The notes under the pieces: generated by a model
What the model saw: only the letters and a program-made list of their open reading frames with translations
Database searches by the model: none
What the model was told of the DNA's origin: nothing
Program-made: the position numbers and the translations under genes
Assembly (NCBI GenBank): GCA_036702865.1
Contig: DATNQD010000088.1
Span: 1 to 64,000 of the forward strand
Direction of reading: 5' to 3'
Length of the DNA stretch: 64,000 nt
Origin: Trichocoleus sp.
Lineage (GTDB): Bacteria; Cyanobacteriota; Cyanobacteriia; Elainellales; Elainellaceae
Shown: one piece after another, positions 1 to 8,222 of the stretch
Numbering within the stretch: position 1 is the first letter of the stretch
How the letters are laid out: each line of letters opens with the position of its first letter

Positions 1-45
1 CAGTGTTGCCAAGCAGCGGAGTGGTTGAGAGTCTCAGCAACACTG
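1..45. repeat. 9-bp inverted repeat just downstream of the secreted repeat protein gene
   Basis: CAGTGTTGC at 1-9 is exactly complementary to GCAACACTG at 37-45, with a 27-nt loop. It lies 12 bp past the stop of the minus-strand gene at 57-527, where a transcript terminator would be expected, but no T-tract is visible before the window edge. It could be a 3' hairpin or part of a repeat that continues outside the window. Confidence 0.4.
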
Positions 46-56
46 GAGTCCAATGA

Positions 57-527
57 TTAGTGGAGAAAGTAGGGGATGCTGTAGCTGCCGCTATCGAGAT
101 TTGCATTCTGAGCGCCTGCATTGGTTACTGAGCTATAGTCACCTGCTGCAATTCCGGTTTGTCCCATTGATTGGTTCACTGCTTGCACTGGAGTACCAGG
201 AACATAACCACCGTAGCGGTAGCTGTCTAAGTCAGCATTCTGAGTCCCTGCATTGATGACATGGCTGTAGTCACCTGCTGCAACTCCGGTTTGGTTCATC
301 GTCTCGTTGACTGCTTGGACTGGGTTGCTGTAGCCATAGGGGTAGCCACTACCATAAGCATCAAGGTCAGCATTCTGAGTACCAGCATTGATAACAGAAG
401 CACCATAACCTGTTGCAATCCCTGTTTGATTCATCGTTTCATTCACTGCTTGAGTTTGAGCATGAGCAGCCAGAGGAGACAGAACGGAAAGAGCAGCGAA
501 CAGACCCAGGGAGATTTGCTTCAACAT
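57..527 (-). CDS. Small secreted protein with three ~44-residue tandem repeats
   Basis: This 156-residue protein has a clear Sec signal peptide (about residues 1-23: basic start, hydrophobic core, AHA before the likely cut). The mature part is three imperfect repeats, each starting QAVNxxMxQTG and ending in an NAGxQNAxLD block, joined by Tyr/Gly/Pro-rich linkers. I do not recognise a named family. The regular Asn/Gln/Gly spacing recalls curlin-type amyloid repeats, but the match to the curlin consensus is loose and this is inference only. No cysteine and no membrane anchor is seen after the signal, so it is probably exported to the periplasm or surface. The gene stands alone; its upstream region contains an 80-bp duplication. 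Confidence 0.8.
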   Translation of the reverse strand: MLKQISLGLFAALSVLSPLAAHAQTQAVNETMNQTGIATGYGASVINAGTQNADLDAYGSGYPYGYSNPVQAVNETMNQTGVAAGDYSHVINAGTQNADLDSYRYGGYVPGTPVQAVNQSMGQTGIAAGDYSSVTNAGAQNANLDSGSYSIPYFLH

Positions 528-567
528 GATTTAAGTCCTCGTTTGTAAGGGTTTGGAGTGTGAGTGT

Positions 568-715
568 TTTGAGCTTTAAGCTCTTCTTCTATTCAGTACG
601 ATCGCTTTTTAGCTTTATGCAGTTGTTTGCGACCTTCTGTTTTTTGTGTTGAGCTTCAAGCCCTTCTTCCATCCAGTACGATCGCTTTTTAGCTTTATGC
701 AGCGGCTTGCAACCC
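568..715. repeat. 80-bp-period tandem duplication upstream of the secreted repeat protein
   Basis: A segment starting near GAGCTTTAAGCTC (571) recurs near GAGCTTCAAGCCC (651). Both copies continue through CAGTACGATCGCTTTTTAGC and TTTATGCAG with only scattered differences. The first copy begins with a perfect 6-bp inverted repeat around one base (GAGCTT T AAGCTC); the second copy has decayed. The duplication lies 40-190 bp upstream of the minus-strand start at 527, so it may carry promoter or 5' leader elements of that gene. Confidence 0.75.
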
Positions 716-780
716 AAGGCAAAAAAGATTTCAAGACCAATGCCGCCTGATACCTGCTATAGAATCGACAAGGAACAACG

Positions 781-1659
781 ATGAGGGAGATGGCGATCGT
801 GAAACTGGGCTTAATTGGTACGGGTTTGATGGGGTTGCCGATGGTGCAGCGGCTACTGGAAACAGATATTGCTGTGGTGGCATATAATCGCACGATCGAA
901 AAATTGGAACCCTTGCAGGCAACAGAGGCTGAAATTGCATCTTCTGTGTCTGAGGTGTTGCAGTCCTGTTCGGCAGTTTTGCTGATGCTCTCGGATGCCA
1001 GTGCCATTCGATCAGTACTGTTTTCAGAGGAGACAAAACCTTATTTTGCCGATCGCACAATTATTCAAATGGGAACGATCGCGCCTGACGAGAGCCGCAG
1101 TTTGCGGGATGACACTGTGAATTTAGGCGGTAACTATTTAGAAGCACCTGTGTTGGGCAGCATCCCTGAAGTGAAAGCTGGGACGCTCCAGATTATGGTT
1201 GGCGCGACTCCCGAACAGCTTGCAAGTTGGTCACCTGTACTCCAGCGGCTTGGCACACCTCAACTGATTGGCGAAGTGGGGACAGCAGCGGCTCTGAAAC
1301 TGGCACTAAATCAATTAATTGCTTCTCTGACGACTGCTTTTGCCTCCAGCCTAGGATTAGTGCAGCGACAGGGCGTTCCGATCGAGACATTCATGCAAAT
1401 TCTGCGGCAGAGCGCGCTTTATGCACCCACGTTTGACAAGAAACTTCAGCGCATGGTCGATCGCCACTTCGACAGCCCAAATTTCCCCACAAAGCATCTT
1501 TTGAAAGACACGAATCTGTTTTGGCAGGCGGCGATCGAGTCTGGGCTAAAGGTTGACAACCTGGAAGGCATCCGCCACATCTTGGAAACAGCCTGTGAAA
1601 TGGGACTTGCAGAGGCAGATTATTCGGCACTCTATGCGGCAGTCAATCCAGAAGAATAA
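781..1659 (+). CDS. NAD(P)-dependent oxidoreductase, beta-hydroxyacid dehydrogenase (3-hydroxyisobutyrate/6PGDH-like) family
   Basis: The N-terminus holds the Rossmann motif GLIGTGLMG (residues about 10-18). The catalytic Lys of the family is at about residue 173 with Asn at 177 (KLALNQL), and the all-alpha C-terminal domain follows. At 292 residues it has the usual family length. AGGA six bases before 781 supports the first ATG; an ATG three codons later is an alternative. The family reduces or oxidises small beta-hydroxyacids or succinic semialdehyde/glyoxylate; the substrate cannot be told from sequence. It is monocistronic, with its own intergenic regions. Confidence 0.85.
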   Translation: MREMAIVKLGLIGTGLMGLPMVQRLLETDIAVVAYNRTIEKLEPLQATEAEIASSVSEVLQSCSAVLLMLSDASAIRSVLFSEETKPYFADRTIIQMGTIAPDESRSLRDDTVNLGGNYLEAPVLGSIPEVKAGTLQIMVGATPEQLASWSPVLQRLGTPQLIGEVGTAAALKLALNQLIASLTTAFASSLGLVQRQGVPIETFMQILRQSALYAPTFDKKLQRMVDRHFDSPNFPTKHLLKDTNLFWQAAIESGLKVDNLEGIRHILETACEMGLAEADYSALYAAVNPEE

Positions 1660-1683
1660 CGGGACTTGAGCGATCGGCTTTCT

Positions 1684-1689
1684 TATAAT
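1684..1689 (+). promoter_or_regulatory. Candidate -10 element for the cupin gene
   Basis: A perfect TATAAT lies 50 bp upstream of the cupin start codon. No convincing -35 box sits 16-18 bp before it, so this is only a candidate, possibly activator-dependent. Confidence 0.35.
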
Positions 1690-1739
1690 CTATGGTGTTG
1701 AAGTTCTACTAATTACCTACTAATTACAAGGAGAAAACA

Positions 1740-2030
1740 ATGCAAACGAACCTTTCCAGTGAAATCAAAATTGAGCATCAACCCAGTGCCGATCGTCTGG
1801 CTGAATTGGGTGTTTTGCAGTGGGCAATCTGGACAAAGGAAGTATCAGAGTTTGGCTGGACGTATGACGAGTCAGAAACTTGCTATTTTCTGCAAGGCGA
1901 TGTGATTGTTACGCCACATGGAGGGCAACCTGTTCAGATGGGCAAAGGGGATTTGGTCACATTTCCGGCAAGAATGTCTTGCACCTGGAAGATTCTAGAA
2001 GATGTTCGCAAGCATTATTCTTTTGGTTAA
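1740..2030 (+). CDS. Small cupin-domain protein (DUF861/cupin_3-like)
   Basis: A 96-residue single beta-barrel protein. The first cupin motif is reduced (WTYDESETCYFLQGDV) and the second follows (GDLVTFPARMSCTW). It resembles the EutQ-like/DUF861 cupins, which often lack the full His set for metal binding; here the second motif has no His. An AAGGAG ribosome binding site lies just before the ATG. The function is not predictable; it could be a small-molecule binding or isomerase-type cupin. It stands between two unrelated genes. Confidence 0.8.
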   Translation: MQTNLSSEIKIEHQPSADRLAELGVLQWAIWTKEVSEFGWTYDESETCYFLQGDVIVTPHGGQPVQMGKGDLVTFPARMSCTWKILEDVRKHYSFG

Positions 2031-2162
2031 TCGCGTGATCAAGTCTTGTAGGGGAAGTACACCATTTCAGTACAGTTTTCCTGACTGCCGTGTGAATGGG
2101 GTTTGAGACACAATCAATACATGCAGATGAAACCAACTTACTACTCCAAACACAAGAGACCT

Positions 2163-2654
2163 ATGTTAGTTCGTTACTGGAATCCCTGGCAAGAAATGGA
2201 TACGATTCGTCGTCAAATCGATCGCGCTTTTGATGGTTTGACTCAGCCCACTTCTTCTGAGTTTAACTGGACTCCGGCGATCGAACTGCAAGACAGTGGT
2301 GATGCGCTGGTGTTGAAAGCACAACTTCCTGGAATCGATCCAAAGCAACTTAACGTTGAAGTAACGAAGGAAGCTGTCAGCATTACCGGGGAACGCCGCC
2401 AAGAATCCAAAACGGAAGAGAACGGTTACATCAAATCCGAATTCCGCTACGGTACATTTCACCGGATTGTGCCTCTCCCCGTTGCCGTGATTAATGATCA
2501 GGTGCAAGCTGAATACAAAGACGGCATTCTAGTTCTGACCTTACCCAAAGTGGTTGAAGCTCGGAACAAAGTTGTGAAGATCAATCTGGCAGACCTGACT
2601 CAAGCTTCTGTGACAGATGCGATCGAAGGGAATGAGCAAGCCGCTCATAACTAA
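2163..2654 (+). CDS. hspA: Hsp20/alpha-crystallin small heat shock protein
   Basis: From Met at 2163 the protein opens MLVRYWNPWQEMDTIRRQ, the usual start of cyanobacterial Hsp20 proteins, so I prefer this ATG over upstream ATG/TTG codons at 2121 and 2103. The alpha-crystallin domain spans about residues 35-140: it begins WTPAIELQDS, includes a QLPGID stretch and ends in GILVLTLPK (the conserved GxLxLxxPK). It is an ATP-independent holdase that protects membranes and unfolding proteins. A strong terminator follows. No CIRCE element is seen upstream. Confidence 0.92.
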   Translation: MLVRYWNPWQEMDTIRRQIDRAFDGLTQPTSSEFNWTPAIELQDSGDALVLKAQLPGIDPKQLNVEVTKEAVSITGERRQESKTEENGYIKSEFRYGTFHRIVPLPVAVINDQVQAEYKDGILVLTLPKVVEARNKVVKINLADLTQASVTDAIEGNEQAAHN

Positions 2655-2703
2655 TTTTGATCACTAATTCTCATCACTAATTCAGCTTAAGAACTAGCAA
2701 CAG

Positions 2704-2729
2704 GCGGGGTGTTTTCACTCCGCTTTTTT
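2704..2729 (+). terminator. Rho-independent terminator of hspA
   Basis: GCGGGGTG (2704-2711), a TTTT loop and CACTCCGC (2716-2723) form an 8-bp stem with one G-T pair, followed by six Ts. It lies about 50 bp after the hspA stop. Confidence 0.85.
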
Positions 2730-2865
2730 GTGCTTATTACAAATGCCATTTAAAGTTGCCATCTAAAATTGCTGGTGTCGCAGGATACAAACTCTGTCTC
2801 CAATTCACAGCAGTCTAAGAATAAACTGTTGTCAAAATTGGGTTAAATTGAACCTGTATCGCACT

Positions 2866-3543
2866 ATGCGGATTCTCCTTGCTGAAGACGATGCCCATCT
2901 GTCGGAATCCTTGAGTGAGGCTTTAATCTCCCGTCGTTATACTGTCGATGTGGTTAAGGACGGTGAAGCGGGTTGGCAGTTGGTGACATCTTATGAATAT
3001 GATTTGCTGCTGTTGGATGTGACACTGCCCAAACTCGACGGACTGCGGCTCTGCCAACGAATTCGACAACATGGCTATGTTTCTCCAATCCTGATGCTGA
3101 CGGCTCGTGATACCAGCGCCGACAAAGTGATGGGATTAGATGCTGGTGCTGATGCTTATATGGTCAAGCCCTTTAATTTAGATGAATTGCTGGCTCAAAT
3201 TCGTGCCCTGCTGCGACGAGGACAACATGCTTTTTCAACGGTTCTCACCTGGGGCAACCTCTGTCTTGATCCAACCAGCTATGAAGTGACTTATAACAAG
3301 CGTTCAGTGCGGCTAACCCCCAAAGAATTTGCCTTGCTAGAACTGCTGCTTCGCAATGGCGATCGGGTCTTAAACCGTACAACGATGATTGAGAAGATCT
3401 GGTCTTGGGAATCATTTCCAGGGGAAGATACAATCAAAGCCCATATCAAAAGCTTGCGATTAAAACTGAAAGAGGCAGGCGCACCGAAAGATTTAATTGA
3501 AACGATTTATGGGATGGGGTATCGGTTGAAGGCGATCGGGTGA
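2866..3543 (+). CDS. OmpR/PhoB-family response regulator
   Basis: From ATG 2866 (225 residues; a TTG six codons upstream is less likely) the receiver domain opens MRILLAEDD. The phospho-acceptor Asp is at about residue 51 (LLLLDVTLP), Thr/Ser at 79 and Lys at 101 (MVKPF). A winged-helix DNA-binding domain fills residues 125-222, including LTPKEFALLELLL and the terminal ETIYGMGYRL. It is a transcription regulator controlled by phosphorylation. The nearest kinase is the CHASE-domain kinase ending at 6420, across a three-gene ABC operon, so the two may form a pair, though this is only positional. Confidence 0.93.
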   Translation: MRILLAEDDAHLSESLSEALISRRYTVDVVKDGEAGWQLVTSYEYDLLLLDVTLPKLDGLRLCQRIRQHGYVSPILMLTARDTSADKVMGLDAGADAYMVKPFNLDELLAQIRALLRRGQHAFSTVLTWGNLCLDPTSYEVTYNKRSVRLTPKEFALLELLLRNGDRVLNRTTMIEKIWSWESFPGEDTIKAHIKSLRLKLKEAGAPKDLIETIYGMGYRLKAIG

Positions 3544-3779
3544 TGGGTAATGGATTAGGATAGGCTAAGGAGAAATGGCGCGGTTTGGATTGAAAGACAG
3601 AAATCTTTTTGTAATTTTATTTTTGTAATTTCAAGCACAGATTTTTCAATAAAAACGGCCCAATTTTATTCACCCATTTTTCACCTTTTCCTCCCTTAAG
3701 TTTTCACTTATTCTCGATAAGCTATCTCTCAACGAAATGACGAACTTTCGCGTCGATACTGTTGAGCAGAGAGAAGCAA

Positions 3780-4811
3780 ATGAGAATTCGCAGAAGAACA
3801 TTTTTGCAGGTGGGGGCAGGTGCAGCGTTAGCAACGATCGCGCATGGTTGTACCCAACCTCAAACTCAATCACCCCAGCAAACAACAGCAACAGGAGCAG
3901 CAAGTTCAGAAACTCCGGGTAAGATTTCAATCGGCTTTTGGCCTGTGGCAGCCGGATTACCGCTCTTTTTGGCAGTAGAAAAGGGCTACTTCAAAAATGC
4001 CGGATTAGAGGTTGAAGCAGTCAAGTTTGCCTCTGCCCAACAAGTTGCCGAAGGGATTATTGCCGGACGTTTGCAGGGATCAGGCAATGGAACAGCATCG
4101 GGGGCGTTAGGACTGGCTGAAATTGCTTCTCCGGGCTTATTCAAAATTATTGCCTCAAATCCCAGTAACGTTGAATATGCGCTGGAACAGATAATCGTCG
4201 CAAAAGATAGCCCAATTCAGTCGATCGCAGATTTCAAGGGCAAGAAGTTTGCTTGCGGGCCAGGGGCGCAGAACAAAGCAATTGCGGAAGCGATTTTAGA
4301 AAAGAATGGGATTGCCAATCCTCAAGTCATGTCGCTAGAAATTAAACAGCACGTAGCAGCGATCGCATCAGGTCAGGTGGATGGAGCCTATACCCTGGAA
4401 CCGACAGGAACGGTTGGTGCGATGAAGGGGATTACGCGCGTTCTGGAAAATGGCGTGGTTGCAAAGTATATTTTGGACGATGCGAAGGCTCCCTGGTTTG
4501 GTGGTTCTGCAACGCTTAGCACCAAGTTTATTGAGCAGTATCCGCAGACGGCAAAAGCCTACACTGAAGCGTATCGACGTGGCATTGCGGATGTGCGGAA
4601 CAACCCCGATGAAGCGCGGCAGTATTTAGTCGGTTATACGGCGATCGAGGGAGATTTGGTGAAGAAAGTGCCGCTGACTGCTTACACCATGTACGACGAA
4701 TTCACGCCCAAAGATGTTGAATATTTCCAGCGCTTCTTTGATTTCATGCAACAAAAAGGCGTGTTTTCTCAAGCGATTCCAGTTGAACCTTTGCTTTATA
4801 AAACAGCGTAA
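3780..4811 (+). CDS. ABC transporter substrate-binding lipoprotein, NitT/TauT/SsuA-type, Tat-exported
   Basis: Starting at ATG 3780 (AGAGAG Shine-Dalgarno; a TTG at 3762 is less likely), the N-terminus has RRRTFLQVGAGAALA, a twin-arginine-like signal, followed by IAHGC, a lipobox. It is therefore likely an exported lipoprotein. The mature part begins ISIGFWPVAAGLPLFLAVEKG, typical of the NMT1/SsuA/TauA fold (two-lobed periplasmic binding protein). Ligands in this family include sulfonates, nitrate, and thiamine or riboflavin precursors. I see no riboswitch upstream that would narrow this. It is the first gene of a three-gene importer operon. Confidence 0.88.
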   Translation: MRIRRRTFLQVGAGAALATIAHGCTQPQTQSPQQTTATGAASSETPGKISIGFWPVAAGLPLFLAVEKGYFKNAGLEVEAVKFASAQQVAEGIIAGRLQGSGNGTASGALGLAEIASPGLFKIIASNPSNVEYALEQIIVAKDSPIQSIADFKGKKFACGPGAQNKAIAEAILEKNGIANPQVMSLEIKQHVAAIASGQVDGAYTLEPTGTVGAMKGITRVLENGVVAKYILDDAKAPWFGGSATLSTKFIEQYPQTAKAYTEAYRRGIADVRNNPDEARQYLVGYTAIEGDLVKKVPLTAYTMYDEFTPKDVEYFQRFFDFMQQKGVFSQAIPVEPLLYKTA

Positions 4812-4823
4812 GCAGGTGTTGCA

Positions 4824-5615
4824 ATGTTTGATGTAACGACCAGTTCGATCGCCGCTGAACCAGTTCCCTGTATTCAGGTCAAGGGCTTATGTAAAACATT
4901 TGGTGGGCAGGTTTTGTATGAGGACTTTAATCTGGAACTGCCAAATAACCAGTTTATTTCGGTCTTTGGTCCTAATGGCTGTGGTAAGTCAACCCTGATC
5001 AATATGATTAGTGGCTTGATTCCGTTCGATCGCGGACAGGTTTTGATCAACGATAAACCAATTCGCCGCGCTCGGATTGGCTATGTGTTTCAGAATTATC
5101 GAGATTCACTGTTCCCCTGGATGAGCGCCTTTGACAATATTGCTTATCCGCTGAAAACCAAAGGGATTTCTGAGCGAGCTTGCCGCGATCGAGTCGAGAA
5201 GTTGATCGAAACCTTCAACATTCGGCTTGATCTCAAACGCTATCCCTACAATTTTTCGGGAGGGCAACAGCAGTTAATTTCAATTCTCAGGGCATTAGTT
5301 GCGGATCCAGAAGTACTGTTTTTGGATGAACCTTTCTCAGCACTGGACTTTGAAACCACACTCTTCGTACGCGACAAACTGCAAGAAATTTTCACAACCA
5401 CTGGCTTACCAATGGTGATGGTGGTTCACAACTTAGAAGAAGCCGTTTATTTAGCAGATACCATTCTGCTGCTCAGCAAACGCCCGACAAATCTGGTTGA
5501 GGCAGTGTCGTTTCAGGCTCTGCGTCCTCGCACCCCAGATACACTCTCCTCGGCTGAATTTGTTGAAGTGAGCCGCTACTGTCTAGATGTTTTCCGTGAG
5601 GTAATGCGCCGATGA
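4824..5615 (+). CDS. ABC transporter ATP-binding protein, NitT/TauT/SsuB-type
   Basis: This 263-residue ATPase has the Walker A motif GPNGCGKST (about residues 49-57), Q-loop VFQNY, signature FSGGQQQL (a slight variant of SGGQ), Walker B VLFLDEP and H-loop VVHN. It energises the importer whose binding protein ends 12 bp upstream. Its stop overlaps the permease start by 4 bp (ATGA), so the two are translationally coupled. Confidence 0.93.
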   Translation: MFDVTTSSIAAEPVPCIQVKGLCKTFGGQVLYEDFNLELPNNQFISVFGPNGCGKSTLINMISGLIPFDRGQVLINDKPIRRARIGYVFQNYRDSLFPWMSAFDNIAYPLKTKGISERACRDRVEKLIETFNIRLDLKRYPYNFSGGQQQLISILRALVADPEVLFLDEPFSALDFETTLFVRDKLQEIFTTTGLPMVMVVHNLEEAVYLADTILLLSKRPTNLVEAVSFQALRPRTPDTLSSAEFVEVSRYCLDVFREVMRR

Positions 5616-6418
5616 CTCCCCAACTCACTCAGTCCCGATCGCTTCCCAAACCGATCAACCTGGCGAAACTCGTCGATCGATTGCTGCCGCTTCTTGGCGT
5701 AATCCTGTTATTTGTGCTCTGGTGGTTGGTTGCCGTTTCTGGTTGGGTTAACCCTGTACTGATGCCCACACCGATCGCCACCTTGGGGGAGCTATTTCGA
5801 TCGCTCATCTCTGGCACAATGCTGGTTGATTTTATGGCAACCCTGATGCGAACCTTTGAGGCATTTTTGCTGGCGGCTGTGGTTGGTGTACCTCTCGGTG
5901 TGGCGCTGGGGAGTTCCGAAAAACTATATCGCAGCGTCGAATTTCTCATTGATTTTTTCCGCTCTACGCCTGCCAGTGCCTTAATTCCCATGTTCATTTT
6001 GTTTTTTGGGGTGAGCGATATCTCCAAGGTAATTATTGCCGGATTTAGTGCGCTGCTGCTCATTCTGTTTAACAGTGCTTATGGCGTGATTCATGCGAAG
6101 CGATCGCGCATTCTGGCAGCAAAAGTCATGGGGGCAAGTCGCTGGCGCATCTTCAAAGATGTCTTGCTGTGGGAGAGTTTACCGCAAACGTTTATCGGGC
6201 TCAGGAGTGGCATCAGTATTGCGCTGGTCATTGTGATTGTGGCAGAGATGTTTATTGGCACCGAGCAGGGACTCGGCAAACGCATCATCGACGCTCAACA
6301 GATTCTTAACGTTAAAGATATGTATGCCTCCATTTTGATTACAGGAATTTTGGGCTATGTGCTGAATATGCTGTTTCTGTTTTTTGATAAGCGCGTGATT
6401 CACTGGAGCGGCAAATAG
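5612..6418 (+). CDS. ABC transporter permease, NitT/TauT/SsuC-type
   Basis: A 268-residue inner-membrane protein with about six hydrophobic segments and a BPD_transp_1 domain. The EAA loop reads AKVMGASRWRIFKDVLLWESLP. The protein starts at the ATGA overlap with the ATPase gene and is the last gene of the importer operon. It ends one base before the end of the convergent histidine kinase, and no terminator is visible between them. Substrate unknown. Confidence 0.92.
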   Translation: MTPQLTQSRSLPKPINLAKLVDRLLPLLGVILLFVLWWLVAVSGWVNPVLMPTPIATLGELFRSLISGTMLVDFMATLMRTFEAFLLAAVVGVPLGVALGSSEKLYRSVEFLIDFFRSTPASALIPMFILFFGVSDISKVIIAGFSALLLILFNSAYGVIHAKRSRILAAKVMGASRWRIFKDVLLWESLPQTFIGLRSGISIALVIVIVAEMFIGTEQGLGKRIIDAQQILNVKDMYASILITGILGYVLNMLFLFFDKRVIHWSGK

Positions 6419-6419
6419 A

Positions 6420-8222
6420 TTAATCGATCGGCAAATTCACCCTGATCGTCGTTCCTTCATTCAATGTGCTTTCAATCTGAATTGAACCCCGATGGAGATC
6501 AACACAGGTTTTGACCAGTGCCAATCCTAATCCAGTTCCACTGATCTCTTTCGCATTGCTCGCCCGATAAAAAGCCTCATACAAACGAGGCAAATCATTA
6601 GCCGGAATCCCGATTCCTCGATCGCTCACTTGCAAGCTCACTATGACTGAATGGCAGAATAGCGAAACATCAATTGTGCTATTTTCTGGAGAATACTTGA
6701 TTGCGTTCGACAAAAGATTTGTGATCATCGATCGCATTAGCTTTTTATCGAGATAAGCTTTAATATTCTGGCTGTCGCTGACAAAGTTAATTTTTTGGGT
6801 TGCAGTGGTTTGAAACTCATCTACAATCTGTTGGCAAAAGCGATCGAGTTCAATGATTTCCGGTATAAATTCCAGCTTGCCTACTTCGGCTCTAGTCAGC
6901 GTCAAAATATCAATAATTTGCTGGGTCATTCGTTGCGCCGCCTGCTGAACTCGTTGCAGGCTTTTTTGCTGAGGTTCTGTTAAGTTAACCTGACCCTGTA
7001 AAGATTGCACCGTTAACAAAATCGTACTCAGCGGTGTGCGTAGCTCATGGGATGCCATGGAGAAAAACCGCAGTTTTAAATCGCTCATTTCCTGCGTTTT
7101 CTGTAGCTCTGATTGATAGTTCAACAACAGCAGCGAAAGCATCGCCGTTAGCAGAAACCCAATCATTAAAGTTGCAGCCGCACCATAGGGCGGATTCCCA
7201 AAATAAAAATCTGTAGGCACAAACAAAATTGACCATTGCCGACCTGCAACCGTAATCGTGCGCGTACATTCCACCTGACTGGAACAAAGATACTTTAGCT
7301 GCGCTTCGGACAATCGATCCTCAGCATCAGTAAAAACAGTTTTTTGGTTGGACTGGTAAAACCCCAAAAACCGATCGCCTGCGTTAACAGTTGTTTGATC
7401 GCGAATTTCAAAATCAACGCGGTAGTTCAAGCCCTGCAACGATTCCTCAACTACATCAGAAATGCGAAACACACCAAGCAAAAAACCTTGAAGCTGCTGC
7501 TGTCGATCGCGCACTGAATCAGGAATGTTCCGATTTTGGTAAATCGGCAAAACCACTAAAAAAGCAAACTGGTCTTTCGGTTCCTGCACTAAGCGAATCC
7601 GACCGGTTGCCGTAATTTGTCCTGTATCTCTGGCAGACTGCATTGCCGCTCGGCGCACTGGATTAGATGCCAGGTCAAACCCCAGAGCAGCTTCATTACT
7701 CAGCAGCGGTTCAATATAGGCAACTGGAAAATAGTCAGGACGATCGGCAGCGCGAATCAGCGTTCGACTATGCAATTCCGTGATTTGGAACCTCTGAAAG
7801 CCCTGATTGCGAATCCTTTGCTCAAAGCTCGATCGATCGACTTGCCGAACCAGCGGTGACCACTCAAGGGCTTGAATTCCCGGATAGGTGAGTACCGTTC
7901 GCTCCACAAAAGTTGCAAAGGTAGCCCGATCGATCGGCGTTGGACTGGCACGATACAGATCTTCCATCGATCGCAAAATTTCGGTGTAGCGGTTGAGGCT
8001 GCGTTGCAAGGCAGTCGTCAGGTTCTCTGTCTGTCGGTCAAAACGAGTTCGCGTATTGGTGATTTCCCACCGTCCGACGAGCAGCGCCAGGACGATCGAA
8101 ACGCCTGTTCCTAAACCTACAACCGAAATCACTGCCCAATAGCGAAGCAGGTTCCTCAACGTTGATACTTTCACCCAGGTTTGCTCTCTAATGCCCCACT
8201 GGTGCTTTTGCTCCTGCGCCAC
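6420..8222 (-). CDS. CHASE-domain sensor histidine kinase
   Basis: The protein has TM1 at about residues 29-50, an extracytoplasmic CHASE domain at about 85-265, TM2 at about 347-368, HisKA with the phospho-acceptor His at about 392 (SMASHELRTPLS), an N-box NLLSNAIKYSP, and G-boxes VSDRGIGIP and GTGLGLALV. CHASE domains sense small extracellular ligands. The GTG start at 8222 has AGGAAAGG directly against it and overlaps the neighbouring pump remnant by 35 bp. A GTG at 8174, with AGAGAG well spaced, is a good alternative and would remove the overlap. A possible partner is the OmpR-type regulator at 2866. Confidence 0.92.
   Translation of the reverse strand: MAQEQKHQWGIREQTWVKVSTLRNLLRYWAVISVVGLGTGVSIVLALLVGRWEITNTRTRFDRQTENLTTALQRSLNRYTEILRSMEDLYRASPTPIDRATFATFVERTVLTYPGIQALEWSPLVRQVDRSSFEQRIRNQGFQRFQITELHSRTLIRAADRPDYFPVAYIEPLLSNEAALGFDLASNPVRRAAMQSARDTGQITATGRIRLVQEPKDQFAFLVVLPIYQNRNIPDSVRDRQQQLQGFLLGVFRISDVVEESLQGLNYRVDFEIRDQTTVNAGDRFLGFYQSNQKTVFTDAEDRLSEAQLKYLCSSQVECTRTITVAGRQWSILFVPTDFYFGNPPYGAAATLMIGFLLTAMLSLLLLNYQSELQKTQEMSDLKLRFFSMASHELRTPLSTILLTVQSLQGQVNLTEPQQKSLQRVQQAAQRMTQQIIDILTLTRAEVGKLEFIPEIIELDRFCQQIVDEFQTTATQKINFVSDSQNIKAYLDKKLMRSMITNLLSNAIKYSPENSTIDVSLFCHSVIVSLQVSDRGIGIPANDLPRLYEAFYRASNAKEISGTGLGLALVKTCVDLHRGSIQIESTLNEGTTIRVNLPID

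Noticed and set aside
3544-3779. Possible riboswitch before the ABC importer
   Set aside because: The spacer is AT-rich with no recognisable TPP, cobalamin or other conserved core and no clear hairpin plus T-run.
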